Part shown: positions 38,153 through 47,457 of the stretch, piece by piece
How positions within the stretch are numbered: the first letter of the stretch is position 1
How the letters are laid out: each line of letters starts with the position of its first letter
From: JAHRAW01 sp963693025
GTDB lineage: Bacteria; Pseudomonadota; Gammaproteobacteria; Arenicellales; Poriferihabitantaceae
DNA length: 64,000 nt
Direction: 5' to 3'
Assembly (NCBI GenBank): GCA_963693025.1
Contig: OY843749.1
Span: 2,976,001-3,040,000 of the forward strand
Notes under the pieces: model-generated
The model's database searches: none
What the model was told of the DNA's origin: nothing
What the model saw: the letters and a program-made list of their open reading frames with translations, nothing else
Made by a program: the position numbers and the translations under genes

Positions 38153-40462
38153 CTAACGCTCGGGAATGACGCCTACTTCCCACAACGACACCGTCGGGCT
38201 CTGCACAAAAGCGTGACGGAAGTAAGCGGGGTTCATTGTGTGGCGGATGAATAGGCGGTTGATTAGTGACTCGGCTACTTCGTGGGTCATTAGCATTCCG
38301 AATGCGGCGCTGGGTATCCATTCGAAGTGCAGGCCGCCGGGGTGTCCGTAGTCGGTTTCTTCTAGCGCGTGTCCGGTGTGGGTGATGAATTTGTTGAGGG
38401 GTTGGCGGATGGTTTCGTCGTTGACCGAGAACACGGTGTTTTTTCCCTCGCGCACGTCGAAGGAGAAGTCGCCGCCGGTCATCAGCCTGTCGCCTTGCAG
38501 GCGCACGTTGTGGAAGAGCAGATGCGCCGGCGGCAAGCCCTTCCCGCGCGCCGCGTCCCAGGTGCCATACCAGAACCATTTGCTGGTTAGTTGCTCGTGA
38601 TAGATGGACAGGAAAATCGGCTCGGTGTTGTTGGGAAACAGGAAAGCGCGGCACGCTTCCACGGTGGCGAACTCATCGCCGTCGTTAGCGGTGCTTGATG
38701 CCGGCGCATCGGCAGCGAGTTGGTGCAGGCTTTGCGCGGCTGCATCGGCGGGCTTGCCAAACCATTCCCGCATCCAGCGCAAGCCCGTGTCGGTCGAGCC
38801 GGCGAGTTGGTTGATTTTCCGCAAGCCGCTCAGACCGCGTTGCGCGTAAAAACGAATGAAGTGGCGCGCGAACGCCGGGTCGTTGCTCGCCAGCGGCATA
38901 TTCGCATAGACCTGCCGCTCGCCGCTCATAAACTCGCCATCCGCAATCACGCGCCGCCCGGTGTAATACATAATCGGATAGCCGAGCGACCACGGCGCCC
39001 ACAGGAGCGCGTCGGGCGGGGTGTGCGCGCGAATGGCTTGGATGACCGGCAGCGCCAGCGTGATGCGCGGCGACAGCACCGATGAATCCAACTCGCGCGC
39101 CGCCGCCGGCACGATGGCGAGCGCCGCGCCCGCCGCGAAGAGGGGAGCGGCGAGCCAGTGCGCGGGCATTTCCAACCCAAACCGCAACCCCAATCGCCGC
39201 GCATGGCGGGCGGCGAGGGCGAGGATGAAGCCGGTGCCGATGCCGAGCGGCGGTCCCCAGAACAGCAGCCCGCGCTGGCCGAAGTAGAACGCGCTGAGGG
39301 CGAGCAGCACCGGCACGGCGAGCGCGGTGAATGCCGCTTTGGGTTGCGCGCACGCCAGCCACGCGAGACCGGCGATGCCGAGTAGCAGGCTCGCGAGGAG
39401 ACCCGTGGTGTTGTTAATCAGCGATTGCAGACCGAAGCCGCCGAGTTCGGCGATGTCGGTCGCCACGTTGGGAAAGCCGCCGCCACCGCCACCGCTTTTG
39501 ATGCCGTAGAACAAGATTTCCCGGATGTTGCGCACGAGCGCGACCAGTTGTTCGCCCCACACGCCCGCCACGACGATGAGCAGAACCAACCCGAGCGCGG
39601 CGGCGGCGAGCGCTTCACCGCGCGGCGGGCGGTAATACCACGCGGCGCTGATGAGCAACGGCGTGAGGCAAATCACCGCGACCACTTCCGGCGCCAGGTC
39701 CCACCACAGCGCGAAGAGTGCGGCGTTGAGCGCGGCGCCGAGCAGATAGAAATACCGCCGGCGGTCGCGGCATAAGCCGAAGCCCAGCGCCGCCGCCTGC
39801 GCGCCCAGGGTGAAGGCGACGATGAGGCAGTCGGTGTCGAATGCGCCGAGGCGCGTGCGCGTGACGAACCACTGGGTGTTGAGCGCAACCAGCGTGGCGA
39901 CCAGCGCGGCGAAGGGCGGGATGCGCAACTGCCGGCAGAGCATCAGCACCGGAATGGACAGCAACAGGGCGAGGGCAATCGGCAGCAGCACGGCGGTCCA
40001 CGCCAGCGACAGGGGAGTGGCGGCGCTGACCGTGGCGGTCATCCACGAGAGCAGCGGCACCGGCGCAGGGCGCGGCGGATGCTCCGGCGTGGTTCGCAAT
40101 TCGTCGGTGGGCGCATAGCGGTCGTCGCGATAGTCGCGCGCCAAGCGCAGGTAGTGGTAGCCGTCGGCGTTCAGCAACACCGGCTGGTCGTCAAAGAAAT
40201 ACCGCTCGCGATGGTCTTGCCACGCGCCGTAATCGGCAACGCGCAATGCGGCGCTGATGCCCAGCACCAGTAATAGGAGCAGCCACCATGTCGTGCGTGC
40301 GAGGCGGGTGGTGCTGAGCTCAGCGGTGGCGGTGGCGGTTGGCGACGACGGTTCCGGCGGCAACGGCGGCAACGTCGGCTTAGCGTCAGCCACCGCCGCC
40401 GTGTCGGTTACCGCCGACTTGCGACCCGGCTTTCTTTTCCGGTGGGAGCGATTGGATGCCAA
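38153..40462 (-). CDS. STT3-like oligosaccharyltransferase
   Basis: A 769-residue membrane protein with an N-terminal charged segment (residues 1-55), about 12-13 hydrophobic helices to about residue 460, and a C-terminal soluble domain. STT3/PglB-like features are an acidic first loop (L-N-A-D-G-Y-H-Y-L-R, about 97-106), G-A-F-D-T-D (about 209-214) as the metal-binding loop, and W-A-P-W-S-L-G-Y (about 486) at the position of the W-W-D-Y-G motif. It would transfer a lipid-linked glycan to asparagines of exported proteins. The W-W-D-Y-G motif is not intact, so the function is tentative. The start is a TTG at 40462. The last six residues (G-V-I-P-E-R) are read from the dispersed repeat. No glycan-synthesis genes lie nearby. 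Confidence 0.72.
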   Translation of the reverse strand: MASNRSHRKRKPGRKSAVTDTAAVADAKPTLPPLPPEPSSPTATATAELSTTRLARTTWWLLLLLVLGISAALRVADYGAWQDHRERYFFDDQPVLLNADGYHYLRLARDYRDDRYAPTDELRTTPEHPPRPAPVPLLSWMTATVSAATPLSLAWTAVLLPIALALLLSIPVLMLCRQLRIPPFAALVATLVALNTQWFVTRTRLGAFDTDCLIVAFTLGAQAAALGFGLCRDRRRYFYLLGAALNAALFALWWDLAPEVVAVICLTPLLISAAWYYRPPRGEALAAAALGLVLLIVVAGVWGEQLVALVRNIREILFYGIKSGGGGGGFPNVATDIAELGGFGLQSLINNTTGLLASLLLGIAGLAWLACAQPKAAFTALAVPVLLALSAFYFGQRGLLFWGPPLGIGTGFILALAARHARRLGLRFGLEMPAHWLAAPLFAAGAALAIVPAAARELDSSVLSPRITLALPVIQAIRAHTPPDALLWAPWSLGYPIMYYTGRRVIADGEFMSGERQVYANMPLASNDPAFARHFIRFYAQRGLSGLRKINQLAGSTDTGLRWMREWFGKPADAAAQSLHQLAADAPASSTANDGDEFATVEACRAFLFPNNTEPIFLSIYHEQLTSKWFWYGTWDAARGKGLPPAHLLFHNVRLQGDRLMTGGDFSFDVREGKNTVFSVNDETIRQPLNKFITHTGHALEETDYGHPGGLHFEWIPSAAFGMLMTHEVAESLINRLFIRHTMNPAYFRHAFVQSPTVSLWEVGVIPER

Positions 40463-40497
40463 GAGGTCTGCGGCGCGGGTTTATGTTTCGTGCGAGG

Positions 40498-41904
40498 TCA
40501 CGCCTTCCACAATCCTTCGCGGGTCAGGTCGTCCATCACTTCAACGATGGACTCGCGCAACACCGACACCAGCGTATCGATTTGCTCGCGTGTCAATATC
40601 AGCGGCGGGGACAGCACATTCAAGTGACCGATGGGGCGCACCAGCACGCCGCGTTTTTCCGCCGCATCGGCGATGCGATTGCCGACTTCAACCTCGTCCG
40701 CCAGCAGCGCTTTGCTGTGCTTGTCGGCGACGTTCTCCACGCACATCATAAAATGACTGCCGCGAATGTCGCCGACTATGTCGAGGTCGGCGAGGGTCGC
40801 AAGTTGCGCTTCCAGATAGGGTCCGACTTCGCGCACATGTCCGCAAATATCTTCGCGCTCCATAATCTCAATATTTTTGAGCCCGGCGGCGCAGCACACC
40901 GGATGCCCCGAGTAGGTGAAGCCGTGGGTGAGCAATGCGCCTTTGGAGCGGGGGGCGCTGATGACGTCGTAGAACTCGTCGGACATGATGGTGGCGGACA
41001 GCGGGGCGTAGGCGGAAGACAACCCTTTGGCGCTGGTGATTAAGTCGGGCACGATGCCGAACACGTCTTGCGATGCGAAGAAGTGCCCGAGGCGCCCGAA
41101 GGCGGTGACGACTTCGTCGGCGATATACAGCACGCCGTGGCGGCGGCACACTTCCAGCATGCGGCGGTGGTAGTCGGGCGGGGCGACGATGACGCCGCCG
41201 GCGCCCATAATCGGCTCGGCGATAAAAGCGGCGACGTTGTCGGCGCCGAGCGCGGCGATTTTGTTTTCAAACTCATCGACCAGTTCATCGCAGAACTGCG
41301 CCGGCGACAAGCCGTCGGGGCGGCGGTAAGTGTTGGGCGATGACACGCGCTCAATCAAGCCGTCGTCGATGATGTCAAAACCTTGATGGTCGAACGCCAC
41401 GCCGGTCAGCGACATCGCCAAATAAGTGCTGCCGTGATAGCCGTCGTGGCGCGTGATGATTTTCTTTTTGGATTGTTTGCCGAGCCGGTTGAAGTAGAAA
41501 TGAACCATGCGAATGGCGGTGTCGTTAGCCATCGACCCGCCGGTGCCGAACTGAATGTGGTTGAGCCCGGCGGGGGCGAGCGAAGCCAGTTTATGCGCCA
41601 ACTCGGCGGCGGGGATGGAGGTGTGCGCGCCGAACGAGGAGTAATAAACCATCTTCCCCGCCTGCGCCGCCATCGCCTCGGCAATCTCGGTGCGCCCATA
41701 ACCCACATTAACACACCACAACCCGCCAATCCCATCGAGATATTTATTCCCAACCGAATCACAAACATAAGCCCCCTCAGCATCAGTCAAAACCAACGAC
41801 CCCTTCTCCTCAAGCCCGGCAAAATCAGTCCACGGATGAAGATGATGCGCGCGGTCTTTACGCTGGATTTCCTGAGTGTCGTAGGGTGGGGTGGGTGTTT
41901 TCAT
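40498..41904 (-). CDS. class III omega-aminotransferase
   Basis: A 468-residue PLP-dependent class III aminotransferase. H-P-W-T-D-F and G-G-L-W-C-V-N-V-G-Y-G-R form the N-terminal substrate region. G-T-G-G-S-M-A-N-D-T-A lies near 118, Y-H-G-S near 149, A-D-E-V-V-T-A-F-G-R-L-G near 258, and the PLP lysine in S-A-K-G-L-S-S-A-Y near 290. It resembles putrescine- and omega-amino acid-pyruvate transaminases (SpuC type), fitting the polyamine importer and ureohydrolase at 18-23 kb. A diaminobutyrate aminotransferase role (DoeD) cannot be excluded. The upstream mod gene ends 16 bases before its ATG on the same strand, so the R-M module now occupies its promoter region. Confidence 0.85.
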   Translation of the reverse strand: MKTPTPPYDTQEIQRKDRAHHLHPWTDFAGLEEKGSLVLTDAEGAYVCDSVGNKYLDGIGGLWCVNVGYGRTEIAEAMAAQAGKMVYYSSFGAHTSIPAAELAHKLASLAPAGLNHIQFGTGGSMANDTAIRMVHFYFNRLGKQSKKKIITRHDGYHGSTYLAMSLTGVAFDHQGFDIIDDGLIERVSSPNTYRRPDGLSPAQFCDELVDEFENKIAALGADNVAAFIAEPIMGAGGVIVAPPDYHRRMLEVCRRHGVLYIADEVVTAFGRLGHFFASQDVFGIVPDLITSAKGLSSAYAPLSATIMSDEFYDVISAPRSKGALLTHGFTYSGHPVCCAAGLKNIEIMEREDICGHVREVGPYLEAQLATLADLDIVGDIRGSHFMMCVENVADKHSKALLADEVEVGNRIADAAEKRGVLVRPIGHLNVLSPPLILTREQIDTLVSVLRESIVEVMDDLTREGLWKA

Positions 41905-41920
41905 GGGGTTATGTTAAAAA

Positions 41921-43717
41921 TTATTTGGTGATAATCGTTTCTTCTCCCAGCATATCTACAATCTTTACTGCGATTTTAGCTTTGGCGCTGGGAAGGGACA
42001 ACGTATACCGGCCTTTGATGAAGTCGCTTTTCTTTTGCGGGATGTCACTTTCCACGATGTTGAAGTGCTTGTTATTGTAGTTGGTGTCAATCAGTACGCA
42101 GTCGATTTGCGCGCGGAAGTCATCGATATGCTCATCAAAAAGCGTTCGGTCAATATTTAATCTAGCAAGGATGGTCGGGCTGATGTACTGCTCAATAGTT
42201 ACGGTTGCCCGTTTCCCTCTTTTTGTGATTTTCACTTCTGATTCTGCGGGTTGATTGGTTATCATACCGTCCTGTTGAATATCGTGGACGGTGATTTTAT
42301 TGATGGGACTCTTCTCCTCGGAAAGTTCGTTGATTATTTCCAATTCGGAACCGTTGCAGAACACTGCAATATCTCGAATATCGTCCGCCCGGTTGTTGGC
42401 AATTTCATCTTTGATGATTTGTATATCCAATCGAGTCAACGGTCTGTTCAGGTCAATAACTTTTGCCAGCAAACCACCGACCGTTCCATCAAAGAACATA
42501 TCCTGACGATCTATTTGAATGCCGTATTTGGAGATAATTATTTTCTTGAGATCGTTCTGTTTGGCACAGTCGTAATTGTTCACCCGATAGTGGATAAGTC
42601 CATGCCCATTTTTTTCCGTCAGTTTGTCGTTTTTTTCTTTGATTATGCTTTGTAATCTGTTGATGGTGGTTTGGATTGCGCCTTTGTTCAAATCAGCCAT
42701 AATCCAGCGACGGCCTAATTTTTCCGTGACTGCGGCGGTTGTACCGGAGCCACAGAAGCAGTCAAGGATGATAGAATTTTCGTTGCTAGATGCTTTGATT
42801 ATGCGCTCTAAAAGGGCTTCTGGTTTTTGGGTTGGGTAAGGTGTTCTTTCGAGGGCCACAGGATTTATCATTGAAATCTCCCAAAAATCACTAGTTCCTT
42901 CTTCAAATTTCCATACATCTGGCATAGGAACGCCTTTCGTCGGTTCTTTAGTTTGAATTGACACTCTTTGCCCATATTCATTAACGACACTTTTCCACGC
43001 AACTCCTTGAGCACTGGATTGTTCGCTTTTTGGAATAAACATTTGATTGAAAATATGAGACCCTTTTGTTTTGGCATACCAAAACACATTGTCGTAATTA
43101 CTTGCAAATGATTTGGCTTCAATATTCCAGCGTCTGTAATACCATGCGATATTATTGCAAAAATTCTCCTCCCCAAAAACTTCATCTAATAAAAATCGCA
43201 AGTGATGATTTTTGCGCCAATCGCAATGCAAATAAATACTGCCTTGATCGCTCAACAACTCCCGTAGCAAAATCAATCGCTCATACATGAACTGTAAATA
43301 ATTATCATTTGCCCAAATGTCCTCATACTGCGCTTGTTCTACTCTTGAGTAACCTTCACTCGCAATTTCGTTACTATTTCCGTTACCATTTCCATTGCCT
43401 ACACCGCGCAACTTGACCTTGCGCACATAATCCGCGCCACTGTCAAATGGTGGATCAATATAAATTAAATCAATCTTTCCCCTAAACCCCGAAATCAAAA
43501 GGGAAGACAGAATTTCTTTGTTATCGCCGTGAAGCAGTAGATTGTAATTATTTTCGGCAAATTGCTTGTAAGAGGGCTCCGCGGGTGGATTGCTTATGCC
43601 AACTCCTTCACACAATTGTGCGGGAAAATGCTTGACAACATCAAGCGGCTTTTTGCCTACCCAATGCAATAATGGACGACCTTTGACGGAACTAATTTTA
43701 AGCGACTTCTTTTTCAT
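41921..43717 (-). CDS. second type III-like DNA methyltransferase (Mod)
   Basis: A 598-residue methyltransferase with motif IV D-P-P-F at 88-91 (I-Y-I-D-P-P-F-D-S-G) and motif I L-D-C-F-C-G-S-G-T-T (about 325). The block T-Q-K-P-E-A-L-L-E-R-I-I-K-A-S-S is identical to the Mod protein at 33938, showing common descent, while the target-recognition middle differs. Residues about 105-117 are a G-N-G-N-G-N-G-N-S-N stretch encoded by degenerate six-base repeats (43375-43405). Its start overlaps the end of the res gene by 4 bases. It is AT-richer than the flanking aminotransferase and PhyH genes, a sign of transfer. Confidence 0.87.
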   Translation of the reverse strand: MKKKSLKISSVKGRPLLHWVGKKPLDVVKHFPAQLCEGVGISNPPAEPSYKQFAENNYNLLLHGDNKEILSSLLISGFRGKIDLIYIDPPFDSGADYVRKVKLRGVGNGNGNGNSNEIASEGYSRVEQAQYEDIWANDNYLQFMYERLILLRELLSDQGSIYLHCDWRKNHHLRFLLDEVFGEENFCNNIAWYYRRWNIEAKSFASNYDNVFWYAKTKGSHIFNQMFIPKSEQSSAQGVAWKSVVNEYGQRVSIQTKEPTKGVPMPDVWKFEEGTSDFWEISMINPVALERTPYPTQKPEALLERIIKASSNENSIILDCFCGSGTTAAVTEKLGRRWIMADLNKGAIQTTINRLQSIIKEKNDKLTEKNGHGLIHYRVNNYDCAKQNDLKKIIISKYGIQIDRQDMFFDGTVGGLLAKVIDLNRPLTRLDIQIIKDEIANNRADDIRDIAVFCNGSELEIINELSEEKSPINKITVHDIQQDGMITNQPAESEVKITKRGKRATVTIEQYISPTILARLNIDRTLFDEHIDDFRAQIDCVLIDTNYNNKHFNIVESDIPQKKSDFIKGRYTLSLPSAKAKIAVKIVDMLGEETIITK

Positions 43718-46320
43718 TTCCTCACCCAGTCCATAACTGGCTTGATGTCTTCGATACCGATAGCGTTTGTCGAAGTATAGACGATGTTGTACTTGAACCT
43801 GTCCGGTTGTATTTTTTGCAACCTCTCGACCGCCTTTCTCTTGGCTTCCACGATAGCGTCCTTGCGTCTACTTTCGTCTTTAACCTCAACGATGTAAAAT
43901 TCCCCAGTCTTTTTTACAATCACGAAATCGGGAAAATAGCGGTGATACCGCTTGTCCTCACCCAGATATTCAAAGTGAAAATCGGTTTTTCTCGAATCGG
44001 TCATTCCACCGGTGAATAAGAACGCTTCCACATCATCGGGGTCAGTATTCAGCACGGATAAAACCTGTTGAAATAATGAACGCTCTGGCTGGCTGTCAAA
44101 GTTGTAAGGATCATAGTGAAAACTCAGATTATGCTTGTCCGAATACTGGCCGCTTTCAGCAAACAGGTCATTTTGCTTCATTTCATCGTATGTTTTTTCC
44201 AGCAAGCGCAAATTATGAACATAAACATCATTTGCATCTTTCTCAAAAACATCCTCCCCGTTCTCATCCTGCATTCGAATTAACGCCATCACTTCTGTTA
44301 CCGTATCTTTAACTGTTTTGTAGTTCGCTTGCTGTTGTTCGACCTGACGAAAAAGTCCGTATAGATGATTATCCGGTATTTCCCCTTTCGGGTAAAAGTT
44401 GTTCAGTTTTTCCAATATCCACATCACAGGCAAATGATATCGCGATGCGATTTTCCAAGCGGCGGTGTGGCAATCTGTTCCTCGCTTTTCCGCAGGCAAC
44501 TCCATGGTTTCGCCTGTCGGCAACAATATTTCCCTCGGTCCGCTGAAATCCGGTGTTAATATGCTACGCAGAATTCCGGGCATTTGTTGCGCTTTTGGTT
44601 TTGTTAAAGCGACCTTCCCGCATTTTGCGTCATCCCTTTCCGCTCTTTTCACCGTACGGGTGATTTCCAGTTTCGGTAGTTCGGTTTTGAGGATGCGCAG
44701 AGTGACGGTTTTTTTGTTGCGTTCCCTAAATCTAAGATCATCCAAATTGGAACGAAAATTTTCCTGCAACTGTTTGTTTAGCGTGTTGGAATTTCCGGAG
44801 TCGAGAAAGATTTTTGCCGAATGTGTGTTGCCCGGAACCTGCCGCAAACATCGAGTTGCCGCTTGTAAGACGTAGTTGTTGCTTGATGTTTGTTCTTTAA
44901 TTAACGCACAAGCAAACAAACTTGGGCAATTCCAGCCTTCCACCCCTTTGCTGATAAGTAAAATCACCCGCTTTTGATTGCCGGGATTATTAAGCCGTTT
45001 GAATTCGTCTATCTGGGCGGCGGCGGATGTTTGCGTATTTACCAGTATCTGTGCAGCATTTTCCCCGACTTTGGCCATCGCCAATTCAATCAGCGGTCGG
45101 GAGTTGTCCAAGTGCGCTTGCGTTTTGAAATAGAAAGCAATTTTTGCTTTCGCTCCGTTGGGAAGTGAAACATCGCCGTAATTATTGAAAAATTCCTCTA
45201 TGATGTCGGCAAATACGATTTTTTCTGAGCGTTTTTTCAAGTTGTATTGATGAATGCCATTATTCAGGTCTTTCAAAATGTTGTCTTTGATGCCTTCCCC
45301 AAGTCCATACCAGACAATCACCTCTTTCAAGGGTTGCTTTTTATAGTATGGCGTTCCGGTTGTGTTGATTACTGCAATTATCTGTGTTTGTTGATGTATG
45401 TAATCAATTGTTTCCCGCACTCGTTTTATTTTGTCAAAAGTATTTCCATAGGTATGGTGGGCTTCATCGGAAAACACGCCGAGATTCGGCAGACTTGCAA
45501 TTTTTTGCAATCTTAAATTTGCTTGCGCTTCTTTGTGCTCAAAAGCTAGCGCGCTCTGATTGCTTCTTTGCTTGGCGCGCAGGCTGATTTTTTCGGTGTT
45601 GGTTACAATCAAGTTATAACTGCTTGCTCTTTGTGCTTGTATGTCTTTTTGGCTACCCGGAAATTCTATCTTTAAGTTGGCAAGAAAATCTCGATTGATG
45701 TCAGGTGGCAAAATCTTTTCAAAGGGCATTTCACTGAGTTCGCGCAGGCTCTCTATAATCGTGGTACCGGGAGCAAAAACCAGCGCGTTTTTCATAAATT
45801 TTCCTTCTGGGTGGCGGAGAGACATCGCAAATTCAGTTGCAATAATTGTCCCAATCAAAACAGTTTTCCCCGCGCCCATCGCCAAAGCGAGTATGTAACT
45901 GGGATAATCTAAATTCAGAGCTTCGTTCAACGCCTGAATTTTCTTTTTTTTAACAAATTGACTATCTTCTTTAACCTTCTTAATAATGCTGTCTATTTCG
46001 GCATACTCCACAGCATCGCTTGATATTGGAATGCCCAGCGCGTCAAAGAATTCTTTTTTATCATTCCCGTAGTAATGTTCGTAAATGCCCTTGATGTGCG
46101 GAGTTTTCAATACGAGACGGACATACCAATACACCTCAAGAGCAAGAAACTGGGGTTCGCGCAGAAATTTGAGCGTGGAGTGTGGCACATCAGCCGCCAT
46201 CTCGGTTTCCGTTTGCCACGCAAGTATCTCGCCAATCAGCGGGAAATCCGTGCCGTTATAGCCATTTTTCCGCCATTCGGCGACATCGCTGGCAAGTTTT
46301 TCAAATAAAGGTTCAGCCAT
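43714..46320 (-). CDS. second type III-like restriction subunit (helicase-nuclease)
   Basis: A Res-like protein of 868 residues from the ATG at 46320 (M-A-E-P-L-F-E-K-L). The frame stays open upstream to 46593, but that part overlaps the PhyH gene and reads as Pro/Thr-rich nonsense. A TTG start in front of R-D-Y-Q-G-E-N-F (about 46380) is also possible. Helicase motifs are Walker A A-M-G-A-G-K-T-V (about 150), box II S-D-E-A-H-H (about 285) and T-G-T-P. A nuclease motif F-P-D-F-V-I-V...V-E-V-K-D lies near 800. A perfect TATAAT sits 7 bases before the chosen ATG with no ribosome-binding site, so initiation is uncertain. As in the first module, res precedes mod. Confidence 0.83.
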   Translation of the reverse strand: MAEPLFEKLASDVAEWRKNGYNGTDFPLIGEILAWQTETEMAADVPHSTLKFLREPQFLALEVYWYVRLVLKTPHIKGIYEHYYGNDKKEFFDALGIPISSDAVEYAEIDSIIKKVKEDSQFVKKKKIQALNEALNLDYPSYILALAMGAGKTVLIGTIIATEFAMSLRHPEGKFMKNALVFAPGTTIIESLRELSEMPFEKILPPDINRDFLANLKIEFPGSQKDIQAQRASSYNLIVTNTEKISLRAKQRSNQSALAFEHKEAQANLRLQKIASLPNLGVFSDEAHHTYGNTFDKIKRVRETIDYIHQQTQIIAVINTTGTPYYKKQPLKEVIVWYGLGEGIKDNILKDLNNGIHQYNLKKRSEKIVFADIIEEFFNNYGDVSLPNGAKAKIAFYFKTQAHLDNSRPLIELAMAKVGENAAQILVNTQTSAAAQIDEFKRLNNPGNQKRVILLISKGVEGWNCPSLFACALIKEQTSSNNYVLQAATRCLRQVPGNTHSAKIFLDSGNSNTLNKQLQENFRSNLDDLRFRERNKKTVTLRILKTELPKLEITRTVKRAERDDAKCGKVALTKPKAQQMPGILRSILTPDFSGPREILLPTGETMELPAEKRGTDCHTAAWKIASRYHLPVMWILEKLNNFYPKGEIPDNHLYGLFRQVEQQQANYKTVKDTVTEVMALIRMQDENGEDVFEKDANDVYVHNLRLLEKTYDEMKQNDLFAESGQYSDKHNLSFHYDPYNFDSQPERSLFQQVLSVLNTDPDDVEAFLFTGGMTDSRKTDFHFEYLGEDKRYHRYFPDFVIVKKTGEFYIVEVKDESRRKDAIVEAKRKAVERLQKIQPDRFKYNIVYTSTNAIGIEDIKPVMDWVRK

Positions 46321-46411
46321 GCTTAAATTATACGGTAGTTCATCAGCAAATGCTTGAAAATTTTCCCCCTGATAGTCGCGCAAAACGCGCAACTTTAAAC
46401 GCCTTTGTCGG

Positions 46412-47275
46412 TCACCCCCGCCCGGCTTGCTGGTCGAAGAACGAAGCCGATTCGGGCACTTCGGGCAGCGCCATTTCGTAACGGCTGCAGCGCACGCGGT
46501 GGGTTTGTTGGCCGCGGATGATTTCGCCGGCGTGGTGGCTGGGTAGTGGGTTGGGGGAGAGGGGTAGGGCGTCTTCGGCGCTGTAGATGGCAATGAACAG
46601 GGTGCGCGGGTGGTCGGACAGGTTGGCGGCGGAGCCGTGTAGCAGGCGGGTGTGCATCAGGCAGGCGGCGCCGGCGGGTCCGGTGCATTCGACCGTCTCT
46701 TGCGCGACCTCGGCGGCAACGCGGTTGTCGATGGCGCCGGTAAAAACGCCGTCGTGCCATAGTTCGTATAACGGTCCCGTGTGGGAGCCGGGGACGACCT
46801 CCAGGGGGCCGTTTTGCGCGGTCACCTCGTCGATAAACATCAGCACGGTGATTAGGTCGTCGTTGGAATGCGGCTCATACAAGAAGTCCTGGTGGAACTT
46901 CACCGCCGTGGCGGCGCCCGGCAGTTTGGAATTGATTTTGCAGTGGTGGAACTTGATGTTGGCGCCCAGCAAGTCGGTGAGGGCGTCGACCGCCTTGTTC
47001 TCCCGCATCGCCCGCAGGTAGTCGGCGGAAATCTCAAGCGGTGACGCGATTCGCCTGAGCGCCGGTTGGCTCGCGCGGTGTCCCGGTTCCAGGTCAAACC
47101 GCGAGCGTCCGTCCAGGGTCTCGCCGTAGGGTTGGCGATGCGCGCGGCTTTCCTCCGTCCAGCGGTCAAACTGCTCGCGCAACGGGCGCAGTTGCGCGGG
47201 CGACAGCGCGTCCTCAATCATCAGGAAACCGTCTCGGTTGAACCGCCGGATTTGCTGAAGGGACAGGGTTGGCAT
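46412..47275 (-). CDS. phytanoyl-CoA dioxygenase (PhyH) family oxygenase
   Basis: A 287-residue Fe(II)/2-oxoglutarate oxygenase. The iron triad is visible as H-Q-D (F-H-Q-D-F-L-Y, about residues 128-134) and the distal His in L-L-H-G-S-A-A-N-L-S-D-H-P-R (about 212-225), whose Arg would bind 2-oxoglutarate. Family members hydroxylate small molecules such as phytanoyl-CoA, ectoine or amino acids. The ectoine-hydroxylase signature is absent and the substrate is unknown. The C-terminus (after residue 240, E-M-A-L-P-E-V-P-E-S-A-S-F-F-D) is typical of bacterial PhyH proteins. A short GTTGGT tandem repeat (47301-47320) lies in the gap upstream of its start. Confidence 0.83.
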   Translation of the reverse strand: MPTLSLQQIRRFNRDGFLMIEDALSPAQLRPLREQFDRWTEESRAHRQPYGETLDGRSRFDLEPGHRASQPALRRIASPLEISADYLRAMRENKAVDALTDLLGANIKFHHCKINSKLPGAATAVKFHQDFLYEPHSNDDLITVLMFIDEVTAQNGPLEVVPGSHTGPLYELWHDGVFTGAIDNRVAAEVAQETVECTGPAGAACLMHTRLLHGSAANLSDHPRTLFIAIYSAEDALPLSPNPLPSHHAGEIIRGQQTHRVRCSRYEMALPEVPESASFFDQQAGRG

Positions 47276-47389
47276 TGCGGGCGGAGGCTGGCGGGCTGGC
47301 GTTGGTGTTGGTGTTGGTGTCGGGCGGACAGTTTACCGCACCCGGCGGCTACGGGTGGCAATCTCGGTGGGGTTTGGTGAAAAAAGTGC

Positions 47390-47453
47390 TTGACAGGGGG
47401 GATAGGTATAGTTAGGGTTAGCATTCCATAAATCACTATACCTATTGGAGGTG
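47390..47453 (+). promoter_or_regulatory. promoter and palindromic operator of toxin-antitoxin operon
   Basis: A perfect -35 TTGACA (47390-47395) is followed at 17 bases by a weak -10 (TAGGGT). Overlapping it is an inverted repeat, GATAGGTATAG (47401-47411) and CTATACCTATT (47436-47446), with 10 of 11 positions pairing. The ribosome-binding site GGAGGTG (47447-47453) comes directly after. This is the layout expected for an autoregulated antitoxin-toxin operon, with the operator covering the -10 region and the leader. Confidence 0.65.
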
Positions 47454-47457
47454 TGAT

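Noticed and set aside
37843..38654. Minus-strand frames inside and next to repeat copy D ending in V-I-L-E-R
   Set aside because: They are shadows of the STT3-like gene or translations of the palindrome with no conserved domain.
46321..46593. N-terminal extension of the second restriction subunit
   Set aside because: The upstream frame overlaps the PhyH gene on the same strand and reads as a low-complexity Pro/Thr/Ala sequence without restriction-subunit features.
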